Part shown: piece after piece, positions 9,901-19,273 of the stretch | Layout of the letters: each line of letters starts with the position of its first letter | Numbering within the stretch: the stretch's first letter is position 1 | Assembly: GCF_034347425.1 (NCBI RefSeq) | Contig: NZ_CP133779.1 | Location: 1,798,001-1,862,000 of the forward strand | DNA: 64,000 nucleotides | Source: Undibacterium sp. CCC3.4 | GTDB taxonomy: Bacteria > Pseudomonadota > Gammaproteobacteria > Burkholderiales > Burkholderiaceae_D | Direction: 5' to 3' | Notes under the pieces: model-generated | What the model was told of the DNA's origin: nothing | The model's input: the letters and a program-made list of their open reading frames with translations, nothing else | Database searches by the model: none | Translations under genes and position numbers: made by a program

Positions 9901-10716
9901 TTATTTACCTCCGAAAATGCGCTGTAGCAATCCTGGTTTTTCATACGTAATGAAACGCAAGGGGACTTCCTGGCCGAGGAAACGTGACACCACGTCTTCA
10001 TAAGCATCGGAAACATCCGTGCCCTTCATATGTATGGCCGGGTTGCCTTGGTTGGATGCGTGCAATACTGCTTCCGATTCAGGAATCACACCGATCAGCG
10101 GTATCCGCAGGATTTCCTGGACATCCGTATACGACAGCATTTCGCCGGCTTCGACGCGTTTCGGAGAATAGCGGGTGATCAACAGATGCTCTTTGACCGG
10201 TTCACCACCGGCTTGGGCGCGCTTCGACTTCGCTTGAATGATACCGAGAATCCGATCCGAATCACGTACCGACGACACTTCCGGATTGGTCACGACCACG
10301 GCTTCGTCGGCAAAGGTCAAAGCCATCACGGCACCGCGTTCGATTCCAGCGGGGGAGTCGCAGACGATGAATTCGAAATCCATTTTGATCAGATCGTTGA
10401 GCACGCGTTCCACGCCCTCTTCGGTGAGGGCATCTTTATCGCGCGTTTGCGAAGCCGGCAAAATGAACAGATTGTCGCAGTGCTTATCCTTGATCAGAGC
10501 TTGATTGAGGGTCGCTTCGCCACTGATGACATTGACCAGATCGTAGACCACGCGGCGTTCACAGCCCATGATCAGATCGAGATTGCGCAGGCCGACGTCA
10601 AAATCGAGTACCGCAGTTTTATGTCCGCGCATAGCCAAGCCGGAAGCAAAGCTCGCACTTGATGTGGTTTTGCCGACCCCGCCCTTGCCAGATGTTACAA
10701 CGATGATTCTTGCCAC
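9901..10716 (-). CDS. minD: Septum site-determining ATPase MinD
   Basis: MinD is a membrane-bound ATPase that recruits MinC and MinE. The 271-residue product has the deviant Walker A motif GKGGVGKTT near the N-terminus, a Walker B region in FIVCDSPAG, and a C-terminal amphipathic membrane helix ([12 protein letters not shown]). It lies between minC and minE in the same direction and almost abuts minE. Confidence 0.97.
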   Translation of the reverse strand: MARIIVVTSGKGGVGKTTSSASFASGLAMRGHKTAVLDFDVGLRNLDLIMGCERRVVYDLVNVISGEATLNQALIKDKHCDNLFILPASQTRDKDALTEEGVERVLNDLIKMDFEFIVCDSPAGIERGAVMALTFADEAVVVTNPEVSSVRDSDRILGIIQAKSKRAQAGGEPVKEHLLITRYSPKRVEAGEMLSYTDVQEILRIPLIGVIPESEAVLHASNQGNPAIHMKGTDVSDAYEDVVSRFLGQEVPLRFITYEKPGLLQRIFGGK

Positions 10717-10772
10717 AAAAAACTCCTTTTTCTATCCGAACAGAATAGTAATAATAATTGCAATATAAAGCA

Positions 10773-11519
10773 TTAACCGCTTGATTTCACCGATGATACT
10801 TCAATACTGTCGCCATTTAAGCGGACTTGTACCGGATACTTGGCCGGCAATTCCGGATAGCCGTGCTCAAAAGTTCGATAAATACCGGCAATCGACACCA
10901 GTTCCGGCTCCATCGTCAGTGCGAAGATGCGTGCCTCGGTGTTGCCGGTGGCACCGGCCAGTGCGCGACCACGCAAGGGGGCGTAAATATGGATGCTGCC
11001 GTCGGCAATGACCTCGGCACCGTTATTGACCGCGGCCGTGATGATCAAATCAGCCCCACGGGCATAAATCCGCTGGCCGGCCCGCACCGGCGTATCGATC
11101 ACCAGCGCCGGATTATTGCGAATGATGACTTGCGGCTCGGGTGCTGGTGCCGGTGTCGCCTGGCGCTGCGCTGCTGCCAGCAATTCGCTTTCCATCCGTG
11201 GTTTGGCAACCACATCGATGGCTAAACCGTGGGCGCGAATCGCCGCATGGTCTTCCTCACGCGCATGGCGAACCGCCACCGTGTGCAAACCGTAAGACTT
11301 GAACAAAGGGATCAGCACATCCCAGTCGAGACTGGTATCGGCAATACTTTCGACATCGATGACGGCGAACTCATTGTCGAAAAAATCGGGTGAACCGGCG
11401 CACATTTCCTTGAGTGCCGCTTCCAGTATCGGGGTCGCAGCCTGATGTAAGAGTATGGCAACAGCGACGACAGTGGAAATTTTTATTTCTATAGGCTTGC
11501 GCATCAGACTGTTTTGCAT
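10773..11519 (-). CDS. minC: Septum site-determining protein MinC
   Basis: MinC inhibits FtsZ polymerisation away from midcell. The 248-residue product has an N-terminal FtsZ-inhibiting domain (about 1-115) and a C-terminal beta-helix domain that binds MinD, recognisable by VRAGQRIYARGADLIITAAVNNGAEVIADGSIH-type repeats and the RGRALAG turn. It starts the minCDE operon, 56 bp upstream of minD. Confidence 0.96.
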   Translation of the reverse strand: MQNSLMRKPIEIKISTVVAVAILLHQAATPILEAALKEMCAGSPDFFDNEFAVIDVESIADTSLDWDVLIPLFKSYGLHTVAVRHAREEDHAAIRAHGLAIDVVAKPRMESELLAAAQRQATPAPAPEPQVIIRNNPALVIDTPVRAGQRIYARGADLIITAAVNNGAEVIADGSIHIYAPLRGRALAGATGNTEARIFALTMEPELVSIAGIYRTFEHGYPELPAKYPVQVRLNGDSIEVSSVKSSG

Positions 11520-11955
11520 GGGTCCAAGGGTAAAAAGAAGAACTGTTGCCAGATCACTCTACCTCGAGTCTGAAGTCAACTTCAAGAAAGCGAGAAGAAT
11601 GCGCTTACGAATGTAATGCGGTAATACTTAAATACAGGGCCTATCCTACCAAGTGATGAGCAGGATTGCAAAAATATGCACACATTGTTGGAAACATTGG
11701 CGAATATGAGCCCAAAAGGGCTTAAAAACGTAAGAATCAAAGCAAATCATCAAATAAATTCTACTTGGAAATGTTTTTCCTCTGCCGACAGAATGCGAGG
11801 GAAGCTTATACGAATGTGATCATCAGCGCGCATTTTATGCTGCGGCAGAAGAAAAACAGATATCTAAGGTGCAAATATTTCCTTGCGTCTGGCTACAGTG
11901 TTTCTTATGATTAAACCGATACCCGATTACCCACCAACCCTGCCGGAGCACCTTG
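11520..11955. other. Intergenic region between minC and metY
   Basis: These 436 bases separate the divergent min operon and metY. They must hold both promoters. No open frame of note, tRNA or convincing SAM-riboswitch core was seen. A small AGCCC-AAAA-GGGCT hairpin occurs near 11711-11725. A GGAG at 11944 serves as the metY ribosome binding site. Confidence 0.5.
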
Positions 11956-13227
11956 ATGAAACTTGAAACGCTAGCCGTACATGGCGGCTATACGCCCGAT
12001 CCGACCACGCGCGCCGTGGCCGTACCAATTTATCAGACGGTGGCATACGCTTTTGACAGCACTCAACACGGTGCCGATTTGTTTGATCTCAAAGTGCCGG
12101 GTAATATCTATTCGCGCATTACCAATCCCACCAACGATGTCTTGGAAAAACGTGTGGCGGCGCTCGAAGGTGGTTTAGCCGGCCTCGCGCTGGCCTCAGG
12201 TCAAGCGGCCATCACCTATGCGATTCAAACCATCGCCGAAGCCGGTGACAATATCGTCTCAGCGGCGACGCTCTATGGCGGCACTTATAACCTGTTCGCG
12301 CATACCTTTCCTCAGTTCGGCATCGAAACGCGCTTCGCCGATGCTGCTGATCCGGCTTCGTTCGCCGCCTTGATCGACGAAAAAACCAAGGCGATTTACG
12401 CCGAATCGATCGGCAATCCCTTGGGTAATATTACCGATATCGCGGCTTTGGCCGATATCGCCCATCAACACGGCATTCCGCTGATCATCGACAATACCGT
12501 GGCCTCGCCGTATCTGCTGCGTCCGATTGAATTCGGTGCCGATATCGTCGTGCACTCCTTGACCAAATACCTCGGTGGACATGGTAATTCCATCGGCGGC
12601 ATCATCGTCGATTCCGGTCGTTTCCCATGGGCCAAGTACCCGCAACGTTTCCGTCGCCTCAATGAGCCCGATGTTTCTTACCATGGCGTGGTGTATACCG
12701 AAGCGCTGGGCGATGCGGCCTACATCGGCCGCGCACGCGTGGTTCCCCTGCGCAATACCGGTGCGGCATTGTCGCCTTTCAATGCTTTCTTGATCTTACA
12801 AGGCATAGAAACGCTGGCTTTACGGATGGACAGAATTTGCGACAATACGCGTCGCATTGCCGATTATTTACAAACGCATGCCAAGGTGAAATGGGTCAAT
12901 TACGCCGGTTTGCCCGAACATAAAGATCATGCTTTAGCGCAAAAATATCTGGCAGGAAAACCATCGGGCATCCTCACCTTCGGCCTCGCCGGTGGTCGCG
13001 AGGCCGGTGCGCGTTTTCAAGATGCTTTGCAATTGTTTACGCGACTGGTCAATATCGGCGACGCCAAATCGCTGGCCTGCCATCCGGCCAGTACTACCCA
13101 CAGGCAACTTAATCCGGCCGAACTGGCCAAGGCCGGCGTGACCGAAGACACGGTGCGTTTGTCGATAGGCATAGAGCACATTGATGACTTGCTGGTCGAT
13201 TTGACCCAGGCACTCGAGCACGCTTAA
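11956..13227 (+). CDS. metY: O-acetylhomoserine aminocarboxypropyltransferase (sulfhydrylase)
   Basis: This PLP enzyme makes homocysteine from O-acetylhomoserine and sulfide. The product (423 aa) has the full Cys/Met-metabolism fold: PIYQTVAYAFD, YSRITNPTND, LASGQAAITY, and the PLP lysine in VVHSLTKYLGGHG. Long insertions relative to cystathionine gamma-synthase, and IESIGNPLGNI-type wording, favour the MetY subgroup. ATG 11956 follows GGAG by 8 bases; a TTG one codon earlier is less likely. A serine acetyltransferase gene lies further downstream at 16851. Confidence 0.93.
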   Translation: MKLETLAVHGGYTPDPTTRAVAVPIYQTVAYAFDSTQHGADLFDLKVPGNIYSRITNPTNDVLEKRVAALEGGLAGLALASGQAAITYAIQTIAEAGDNIVSAATLYGGTYNLFAHTFPQFGIETRFADAADPASFAALIDEKTKAIYAESIGNPLGNITDIAALADIAHQHGIPLIIDNTVASPYLLRPIEFGADIVVHSLTKYLGGHGNSIGGIIVDSGRFPWAKYPQRFRRLNEPDVSYHGVVYTEALGDAAYIGRARVVPLRNTGAALSPFNAFLILQGIETLALRMDRICDNTRRIADYLQTHAKVKWVNYAGLPEHKDHALAQKYLAGKPSGILTFGLAGGREAGARFQDALQLFTRLVNIGDAKSLACHPASTTHRQLNPAELAKAGVTEDTVRLSIGIEHIDDLLVDLTQALEHA

Positions 13228-13235
13228 AGAGCTGC

Positions 13236-13274
13236 GGCTGACGACGCCGCGGAAGGCCCGTTGCGTCGTCAGCC
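13236..13274. terminator. Perfect 12-bp inverted repeat after metY
   Basis: GGCTGACGACGC at 13236-13247 pairs perfectly with GCGTCGTCAGCC at 13263-13274 around a 15-base loop. It begins 9 bases after the metY stop, a typical terminator position. No T-run follows on the plus strand, so either it is a weak or Rho-assisted terminator or it only protects the mRNA end. Confidence 0.55.
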
Positions 13275-13443
13275 ATGCGCAAAAAACTACGGAAAAATTT
13301 ACGTAAAGTGTATTTGATGGTATATTTTTGACGTACAAGAACATGCTATTAACCATCAAAAAAACCAAAACCGGTGAGTGTGCTGCGTGTGCAAGTAAAC
13401 TGAAATCTGAAGTAAATCAAGTTTAACTACTGCAACAGAGTCA

Positions 13444-13800
13444 ATGATGACAGCAATCCCTTTCGATACCTTAAAGATGATGGAGCGCCTAGAGAAAGCC
13501 GGCGTTCCCGCTGAGCAAGCCAGAGTGCAGACCGATTTGCTGGCCGAAGTTATCTGCGCGCAAGACCGCAGCATCAGTGAGCGTTTCTCGAGTAAGCAAG
13601 ATGTCACGTCCGAATTGGTAAGAATGAATTTTGAACTGACTGCTTTCCGACAAGAAATTAAAGCGGACGTCAGCAATCTGCGGCGGGAAATGCAGGTTCA
13701 GAACGCCGACACCAAGTCTGACATTACCCGCTGGGTCGTCTCGGTTGGCATTTTTCAGAGTGCGCTGCTTGCTGGTCTGGTTTTGAAATTGCTGCATTAA
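13444..13800 (+). CDS. DUF1640/CCDC90-like coiled-coil membrane protein
   Basis: The 118-residue product begins with IPFDTLKMMERLEKAGVP, closely matching the N-terminus of the protein at 1-446. It continues as a predicted coiled coil (about 45-95, SNLRREMQVQNADTK) and ends in one membrane helix (WVVSVGIFQSALLAGLVLKL). This layout matches the DUF1640 family of bacterial relatives of mitochondrial CCDC90 proteins. It lacks the hendecad repeats of its paralogue. Function is not established. Confidence 0.8.
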   Translation: MMTAIPFDTLKMMERLEKAGVPAEQARVQTDLLAEVICAQDRSISERFSSKQDVTSELVRMNFELTAFRQEIKADVSNLRREMQVQNADTKSDITRWVVSVGIFQSALLAGLVLKLLH

Positions 13801-14093
13801 TTCAATTCCTGCTCAGCATTTGCGCTTCCTTGGCTGCCTGTCAGTGCGGCACATATACGCACATACACGCAAGCACATACGCATTCCTTGGTATCCCATC
13901 CTCATCCGCACATCTACTCAGCCGTCAATAAACCCTACAATTGATCATACCGGTTGTCAATGATCGCGATCAATGCTCGATAGTGGCGGCGACCTATAAT
14001 CCGGCTGGCGTGATCGGCTTCGGCGTATGATTGCTGTAGCGGTATGCGCCACGCAGTCACGTTGCCGTTTGTTAACCCACTTTTTCTCTGTCT
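13801..14093. promoter_or_regulatory. Upstream region of the acyl-CoA ligase gene
   Basis: A perfect TATAAT lies at 13995-14000 but its -35 is weak. Just upstream, around 13958-13974, is the palindrome ATGATCGCGATCAAT, which overlaps the expected -35 and could be an operator. No open frame was found here. Confidence 0.35.
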
Positions 14094-15944
14094 ATGTCGA
14101 ATTCTCTCGTTACCTTGTCGGATCTGCCCCTCTCGTCCGTGGCCACCTTGCCGCAGCTGTTTGCTTGGCGCGTAGCACACACGCCACAAGCCGAAGCGTA
14201 TCGCGAGTTTGATGAAGGCAGCGGACAATGGATCAGTTACAACTGGCAGCAAACGGCCGACAAAGTCGCTGCCTTCGCCGCTGCCTTGGCAGTATTGCAA
14301 GCGCCAGCCGGTGCCCGCGTGGCTATCCTGCTACCCAACGGCTTACATGCCGTTTGTATTGATCAAGCGGCCTTACGACTCGGCTATGTGCCGGTGCCCA
14401 TGCATGCGCTCGATAACCCGGCCAGCATCGCCTACATTGTCGCCGACAGCGATGCCAGCTTGCTCATCGCCGCCAGCGACCGCCAATGGCTGGCCATCGC
14501 TGCCACCGGCGTGGCTATGCCGGCTCTGCGTCAGATCGTCGTGTTAGAGCAATGCGCTGATACGCTTGATTATCCGCCGGCCGTGCCGCTGGCTCTGCTC
14601 GCGTCGTGGTTGGCTGCCGCAGCCGCACCAGTCGCCCCAGTCGCCCCAGCCGCACCGCTGGCGGTGGGCCCGCAGGATCTGGCCGCCGTCGTCTATACCT
14701 CGGGCACGACCGGCAAACCCAAAGGTGTCATGCTCACGCATGACAATGTGATGTCGAATGTGCAGGCGGTGGTGCAGCGTGTGGCACCGGTCACCAGCGA
14801 TGTATTCCTCTCTTTCCTGCCGCTCTCGCATACCTTCGAACGCACCGCAGGCTATTACTTGCCGATAGCGGCTGGCGCGTGTGTGGCTTTTTCGCGTTCT
14901 AACAAGCAACTGCCGGAAGATTTACGCATCGTGCGACCGACCATCCTGATCTCGGTACCGCGTATTTATGAGCGGGTCTACAGCGTGATCCAAAGTAAGC
15001 TGGCGCTGTCGGCCGTGGCGGCCGGCTTATTCAACTGTGCCATTGCGGTCGGCTGGCGTCGCTTTGCGCGCAGCCAGCATTTGCTCAAGGATAGCGCGGT
15101 GCTGGCCACTGTCGATGCGCTGGCTTGGTGCCTGCTTGAACCGCTGGTCGCCGGTAAGCTGAAAGATCAGTTCGGTGGCCGTTTGCGCGTCGCCGTCAGT
15201 GGTGGGGCTGCCTTATCGACGACCATCTCACGTTGCTTCCTCGGCCTGGGCATCCCGCTGGTGCAAGGTTACGGCATGACTGAAACGTCACCTGTAGTGG
15301 CCTTCAATGCGCCGGCCGATAATGATCCGAGCACCGTCGGCCGTACCTTGGCAGGGGTGGAAGTGAAAATCGGCGAGAATGCCGAATTGCTGGTGCGTGG
15401 TCCGAATGTCATGCGCGGTTATTGGAAACGTGAGGCCGATACCGCCGCCGCCTTGATCGATGGTTGGTTGCGTACCGGCGACCAGGCCGCTGTGATCGAT
15501 GGGCGGATACGTATACTCGGTCGCGTGAAGGAAATCATCGTCACCTCCACCGGTGAAAAGATCGCCCCGGTCGATCTCGAATTGGCCATCACCAGTGATC
15601 CTGCGTTTGAACAAGCCTACGCCTTTGGTGATAATGTCCCCTTCATTTCCTGTGCCCTCGTGCTCAGCCAACGCTATTGGGCGCAACTGTGCAGTACGCT
15701 CTCACTCGATCCCGCTGATCCCGGTGCGCTCAGCGCACCGCTGGCGCGCGCTGCCGTGCTCAAACGAGTCCGCGAGCTGACCGACAGCTTACCGTTTTAT
15801 GCGCAACCCAAAGCGGTGATACTGAGCCTGGAAGCGTGGACGATAGAAAATACCATGATCACACCGACGCTGAAACTCAAGCGTAATAATTTGGCCCAGC
15901 ATTTTGCTGCGGCCATCAGTGCGATTTATGCGGCGCGGCGATAA
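14094..15944 (+). CDS. Long-chain fatty acid--CoA ligase (AMP-forming)
   Basis: The enzyme activates long-chain fatty acids to acyl-CoA through an acyl-AMP intermediate. The 616-residue product has the AMP-binding P-loop VVYTSGTTGKPKGVMLTH, the QGYGMTETSPV motif, the GWLRTGDQA aspartate and the C-terminal RVKEIIVTSTGEKIAP lysine region. Length and the insert between the motifs fit the FadD15/FAA1-like clade rather than E. coli FadD. It stands alone and is closed by a strong bidirectional terminator. Confidence 0.93.
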   Translation: MSNSLVTLSDLPLSSVATLPQLFAWRVAHTPQAEAYREFDEGSGQWISYNWQQTADKVAAFAAALAVLQAPAGARVAILLPNGLHAVCIDQAALRLGYVPVPMHALDNPASIAYIVADSDASLLIAASDRQWLAIAATGVAMPALRQIVVLEQCADTLDYPPAVPLALLASWLAAAAAPVAPVAPAAPLAVGPQDLAAVVYTSGTTGKPKGVMLTHDNVMSNVQAVVQRVAPVTSDVFLSFLPLSHTFERTAGYYLPIAAGACVAFSRSNKQLPEDLRIVRPTILISVPRIYERVYSVIQSKLALSAVAAGLFNCAIAVGWRRFARSQHLLKDSAVLATVDALAWCLLEPLVAGKLKDQFGGRLRVAVSGGAALSTTISRCFLGLGIPLVQGYGMTETSPVVAFNAPADNDPSTVGRTLAGVEVKIGENAELLVRGPNVMRGYWKREADTAAALIDGWLRTGDQAAVIDGRIRILGRVKEIIVTSTGEKIAPVDLELAITSDPAFEQAYAFGDNVPFISCALVLSQRYWAQLCSTLSLDPADPGALSAPLARAAVLKRVRELTDSLPFYAQPKAVILSLEAWTIENTMITPTLKLKRNNLAQHFAAAISAIYAARR

Positions 15945-15962
15945 AGGCGCGGCAAAGAAGCG

Positions 15963-15995
15963 AAAAAAAAATCAGGCGGCGGCCTGATTTTTTTC
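15963..15995. terminator. Bidirectional intrinsic terminator
   Basis: ATCAGGC and GCCTGAT form a 7-bp stem around a 4-base loop. It is flanked by nine A residues on the left and seven T residues on the right. It can therefore end transcription from the acyl-CoA ligase (plus) and from the convergent small secreted protein gene (minus). Confidence 0.92.
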
Positions 15996-16004
15996 AATGC
16001 GATT

Positions 16005-16415
16005 TCAATCGCGGCAATACAGTGAAATTTGCCCGCTTTCACTGGCTTCTGCCCTTTGTGTCTGGCTCTCGCCGCAACGGAACTCTACCCACAACTGCTT
16101 AGGTCGGCCTTGCGCCGGATCGCCGCACAAATTATTATTGGCCACGAATTCCGCACGCCGCCGCCCGCTGGCGATGCGACGAATCGATTCGGTTGCATCG
16201 CAAGCCTCATTACGTATTCCGTAACGTGCGGCCAGAATCACAATGCGGCCCGATTCGCGCTGTTCTTCATGGCCACGCGCGTTCATTCCGTCGCGATAGC
16301 CTTGGTCATACCCTTGACGGTATTCCTGGCTCTGCGCCATGGCCGTTGCTGCACTGGCTGCCAATAGCAAAACTGTGGCATTGCGCAGGATGGAGAGCAT
16401 GTTTGGTCGGTACAT
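16005..16415 (-). CDS. Secreted hypothetical protein
   Basis: The 136-residue product has a signal peptide ending at AMAQSQ near residue 28. A charged, glycine/arginine-rich stretch follows (QEYRQGYDQGYRDG), then a domain with four cysteines (C at about residues 71, 97, 114, 133) that may form two disulfides in the periplasm. ATG 16415 is preceded by AAGGAAA at good spacing. No family is recognised. It converges on the acyl-CoA ligase gene. Confidence 0.7.
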   Translation of the reverse strand: MYRPNMLSILRNATVLLLAASAATAMAQSQEYRQGYDQGYRDGMNARGHEEQRESGRIVILAARYGIRNEACDATESIRRIASGRRRAEFVANNNLCGDPAQGRPKQLWVEFRCGESQTQRAEASESGQISLYCRD

Positions 16416-16605
16416 TATTTTTCCTTAAATCCATGGCACGTGCGCGTGCCTGACATGGTGTACTCGACAGAGTAACGATATCAGCGGTATTTTTCAACTG
16501 TTCTGCTCGATCACCACCCCATTCTCAGCGCGCAACGAACGATTTCCGAGTAAGCATGCACGATTTAATTCGTTTTCCGCATGAACAGTTTTCGTTAAAG
16601 TTGAT

Positions 16606-16741
16606 TCATCAAAAATCTGACTAGGGTTTGAAACCCCGGCCTTCAGGCCGGTGAGCGACGAAGGAGCGACGCGATGGGAGGGGATGCAAACCCCTTCCAG
16701 AGTCTTTTCCATCGTCGCTTGCGACGATCCATTAAGTTGTT
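16606..16741 (-). repeat. Repeat A, copy A1 (intact)
   Basis: This 136-bp copy is nearly identical to 22625-22760 in the opposite orientation. In the sense orientation it is a chain of hairpins: ATCGTCGC-AA-GCGACGAT, a GGGG...CCCC stem, CCGGCC-TGAA-GGCCGG, and GGGTTT-C-AAACCC. It lies 110 bp upstream of the serine acetyltransferase gene. Its central part is open in one frame (MEKTLEGVCIPSHR...), shared with A2. Confidence 0.93.
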
Positions 16742-16850
16742 AGTGGCTGGCGTTGGCAGCGGCTACCTTTGGTGCAAAATTAATTTTTTGCGCTCACAGT
16801 GCAGCCTTTTTAACACCCTAACAACGCTTACCTAAGAAATTAAAACACTC

Positions 16851-17825
16851 ATGACCATCGCTGCATCCGACTCGCATTCCACGCTCAAACCGGCCGTTAC
16901 GACAGCGCGTACCTCGCTGTTCGGCATTGAACAAGTCGTCAGTGAACTGGCCGCGGTACGGCTGGCTTGGCGCGCTGGCCAACGGCGTTTCGCCGAGCCG
17001 GGCGGGCGTGAATTACCGTCGCGCGAAGCGCTGGGGAAAATCATCGCCGACTTATGCGGTGCCTTGTTCCCGATGCGCTTAGGGCCACCGGAATTACGTC
17101 AGGAAAGTGAAGATTTTTATGTCGGGCACACGCTTGATTCAGTGCTGCATTCCTTGCTATCGCAAGTACGTTTGGAGCTGGTGTACGCAGCCCGCTATAA
17201 CAAGGTGCACGAATTGCATACCGAAGACCGCGCCCTCTCGGTGGTGCGCGAGTTTGCCGCGGCGCTGCCAGCAATTCGCGTCCTGCTCGACAGCGATGTG
17301 GTGGCCGCCTACCAAGGTGATCCGGCCGCGCGCAGTGTCGATGAAGTGCTGCTCTGCTATCCAGGCGTACAAGCGATGATCCATCATCGCGTGGCACATC
17401 AACTGCATGGTTCCGGTGTGCCCTTGTTAGCGCGCATCGTGGCGGAAATCTCCCATGGGCAAACCGGGATAGACATTCATCCTGGGGCGCAGATCGGTGC
17501 CGGATTTTTCATTGATCATGGTACCGGTGTCGTGATCGGTGAAACCGCCGTCATCGGCGCGCGCGTACGCATTTACCAAGCCGTCACGCTCGGTGCCAAA
17601 CGCTTTCCGGCCGCTGCCGACGGCACGCTGCAGAAAGGTTTGGCACGTCATCCGGTGGTCGAAGATGACGTCATCATTTACGCTGGTGCCACCGTGCTGG
17701 GACGGGTCCGTCTTGGCCACGGCTGCACCATCGGTGGCAATGTCTGGGTGACCCAAGATGTCGCCGCTGGCAGTCATGTCAGTCAGGCCAGTCTGCGGCA
17801 TGAAAGCCCTCCTTACACAGAGTAA
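16851..17825 (+). CDS. Serine O-acetyltransferase (EpsC/CysE type)
   Basis: The enzyme makes O-acetylserine from serine and acetyl-CoA for cysteine synthesis. The 324-residue product has a helical N-terminal SAT domain and a C-terminal left-handed beta-helix of hexapeptide repeats (IDIHPGAQIGAGFFIDHGT, GVVIGETAVIGARVRIYQ). The catalytic histidine is in IDHGTGVVIGE. At 324 residues it is longer than E. coli CysE and fits the EpsC-type branch. It is a cysteine-side counterpart to metY at 11956. Confidence 0.93.
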   Translation: MTIAASDSHSTLKPAVTTARTSLFGIEQVVSELAAVRLAWRAGQRRFAEPGGRELPSREALGKIIADLCGALFPMRLGPPELRQESEDFYVGHTLDSVLHSLLSQVRLELVYAARYNKVHELHTEDRALSVVREFAAALPAIRVLLDSDVVAAYQGDPAARSVDEVLLCYPGVQAMIHHRVAHQLHGSGVPLLARIVAEISHGQTGIDIHPGAQIGAGFFIDHGTGVVIGETAVIGARVRIYQAVTLGAKRFPAAADGTLQKGLARHPVVEDDVIIYAGATVLGRVRLGHGCTIGGNVWVTQDVAAGSHVSQASLRHESPPYTE

Positions 17826-18036
17826 ATCGATCAACCCGGATCAAGCAGTAGCGCGCAGCTTCGCTTTGCCTGGACAGGATAAACTTAACGGCTTGCTGGC
17901 ACAGCTGTATCCGCCCGCGGCACCGACCTTGGCCCAAGCACCGACTGCGGCCGCGCCGACATCCTATCCGGGCTCGCTGGCCGGTATCGATGTCGCCGCG
18001 GTGCGCCGTTTGGCACATGCGCGTAAAAACCCGTAA
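17800..18036 (+). CDS. Small hypothetical protein overlapping the acetyltransferase end
   Basis: A 78-residue frame starts at ATG 17800, inside the last codons of the serine acetyltransferase, and runs to 18036. It is Ala/Pro-rich in the middle (LYPPAAPTLAQAPTAAAPTS) and basic at the end (RLAHARKNP). The overlap would allow translational coupling, and a strong terminator follows it, which supports it being the last gene of the unit. There is no good Shine-Dalgarno site and no recognised family. Confidence 0.4.
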   Translation: MKALLTQSKSINPDQAVARSFALPGQDKLNGLLAQLYPPAAPTLAQAPTAAAPTSYPGSLAGIDVAAVRRLAHARKNP

Positions 18037-18060
18037 GCACAGGAGAGTGTGAAGCCTTAC

Positions 18061-18104
18061 AATAGGGGCTGGCAACCAAACCGTGGTTGCCAGCCCCTAT
18101 TTTT
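18061..18104 (+). terminator. Strong intrinsic terminator
   Basis: A 17-bp perfect stem, AATAGGGGCTGGCAACC with its complement at 18084-18100, has a 6-base loop and is followed by TTTT. It closes the serine acetyltransferase unit and separates it from the gntR-like gene. Confidence 0.95.
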
Positions 18105-18153
18105 CAGGTCTGTGTCATGCACGTTTGTCTCTGTTTGCTCCGTTTCGCTCACC

Positions 18154-19182
18154 ATGGATAAGCCGGTTTCGCCCAAAGGGCGCGCCAGCGGTAAAACCAC
18201 GCTCGCCGACGTCGCCGCCAAAGCAGGGGTCGCCTTGATGACGGCATCGCGCGCCATCAGTCAACCGGAGCGCGTCTCGCAAGCCTTGCGTGCGCGGGTA
18301 GCTGCCGCCGTAGCCGAACTCGGTTACGTGCCCAACCGGGCTGCGCGTTCCTTGGCGAGTGCCCAATCAAATGTCATCGTGGTGTTGGTGCCGTCATTGT
18401 CGAACGCGGTATTTACCGATGTGCTGGCTGGCGTACAGGATGCGCTCGATCCATACGACTATCAAATTTTGATCGGTAACACGCGCTATGCCGATGCTGA
18501 AGAAGAAAAACTGCTCGGCATTTATTTGCAATCGCATCCCGATGGCATCTTGTTATCGGGCTTGCAGCATAGTCCGCGCGTACAGCAGATGCTGGCTGCT
18601 TCGCAGGTGCCGGTCGTATCGATGATGGATATGGCCATTGAGGCACAGCACATGTCGGTCGGATTTTCACAATTTCAGGCCAGCCTGACGATGACCCGTT
18701 ATTTGCTCGCGAAAGGACATACCCGCATCGGTTTCATCGGCGCGCAACTCGATGAACGTACCCTCAAACGTGCGCAAGCCTATCGCCAAGCCATGAGCGA
18801 GGCTGGCTGTGCCGATCCGCGCCTGGAATTGATGGTCAGCGATCCTTCAACCATCGCCTTAGGTGCCGAGTTGCTCGGTCGTATGTTGGCCGTGGCACCT
18901 GATTGTACGGCTATTTTTTGCTGTAACGACGATCTTGCTCAAGGTGCAATTTACCAGTGCCAGCGGCGCGGCATCGCAGTGCCGCAGCAGTTGGCGATTT
19001 GCGGCTTCAATGACTTGCCGGCCTCGGCGTGGATGAATCCCTCGCTGACCACCATCAGCACGCCGCGTTACCGCATCGGCTTTGAAGCGGCGACACTGCT
19101 ACGTCGTGCGATTCGCCAAGAGGTGCCGACCGAAACTCATATCGACCTCGGCTTTACCCTGATGGCACGCGAGAGTGCCTGA
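18154..19182 (+). CDS. LacI-family transcriptional regulator (GntR-like)
   Basis: The 342-residue product has an N-terminal helix-turn-helix (about 14-60, TTLADVAAKAGVALMTASRAIS, with hinge LGYVPNRAARSLAS) and a periplasmic-binding-protein-like effector domain. It is followed directly by gluconokinase and an MFS transporter, so it is the likely gluconate-responsive repressor. ATG 18154 was chosen because the open frame upstream runs through a terminator. Two palindromes containing TAGCGCTA lie between it and the kinase gene and are its probable operators. Confidence 0.88.
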   Translation: MDKPVSPKGRASGKTTLADVAAKAGVALMTASRAISQPERVSQALRARVAAAVAELGYVPNRAARSLASAQSNVIVVLVPSLSNAVFTDVLAGVQDALDPYDYQILIGNTRYADAEEEKLLGIYLQSHPDGILLSGLQHSPRVQQMLAASQVPVVSMMDMAIEAQHMSVGFSQFQASLTMTRYLLAKGHTRIGFIGAQLDERTLKRAQAYRQAMSEAGCADPRLELMVSDPSTIALGAELLGRMLAVAPDCTAIFCCNDDLAQGAIYQCQRRGIAVPQQLAICGFNDLPASAWMNPSLTTISTPRYRIGFEAATLLRRAIRQEVPTETHIDLGFTLMARESA

Positions 19183-19208
19183 CGGTTCTGGCTACTCATT
19201 TCACCTGC

Positions 19209-19223
19209 AATGATAGCGCTATA
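19209..19223. promoter_or_regulatory. Operator palindrome 1 (LacI type)
   Basis: AATGATAGCGCTATA has the central CG and dyad symmetry (TATAGCGCTAT-like) typical of LacI-family sites. An almost identical sequence recurs at 19310. The pair, about 100 bp apart, could allow looping by a tetramer. Confidence 0.65.
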
Positions 19224-19273
19224 CAAACACTTTCTCGATCGCTTTGATTATTGCGTCGCAGCATAGGTTTCCG

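Noticed and set aside
11860..11955. SAM riboswitch before metY
   Set aside because: The leader lacks the conserved SAM-I or SAM-II cores; no pseudoknot could be drawn.
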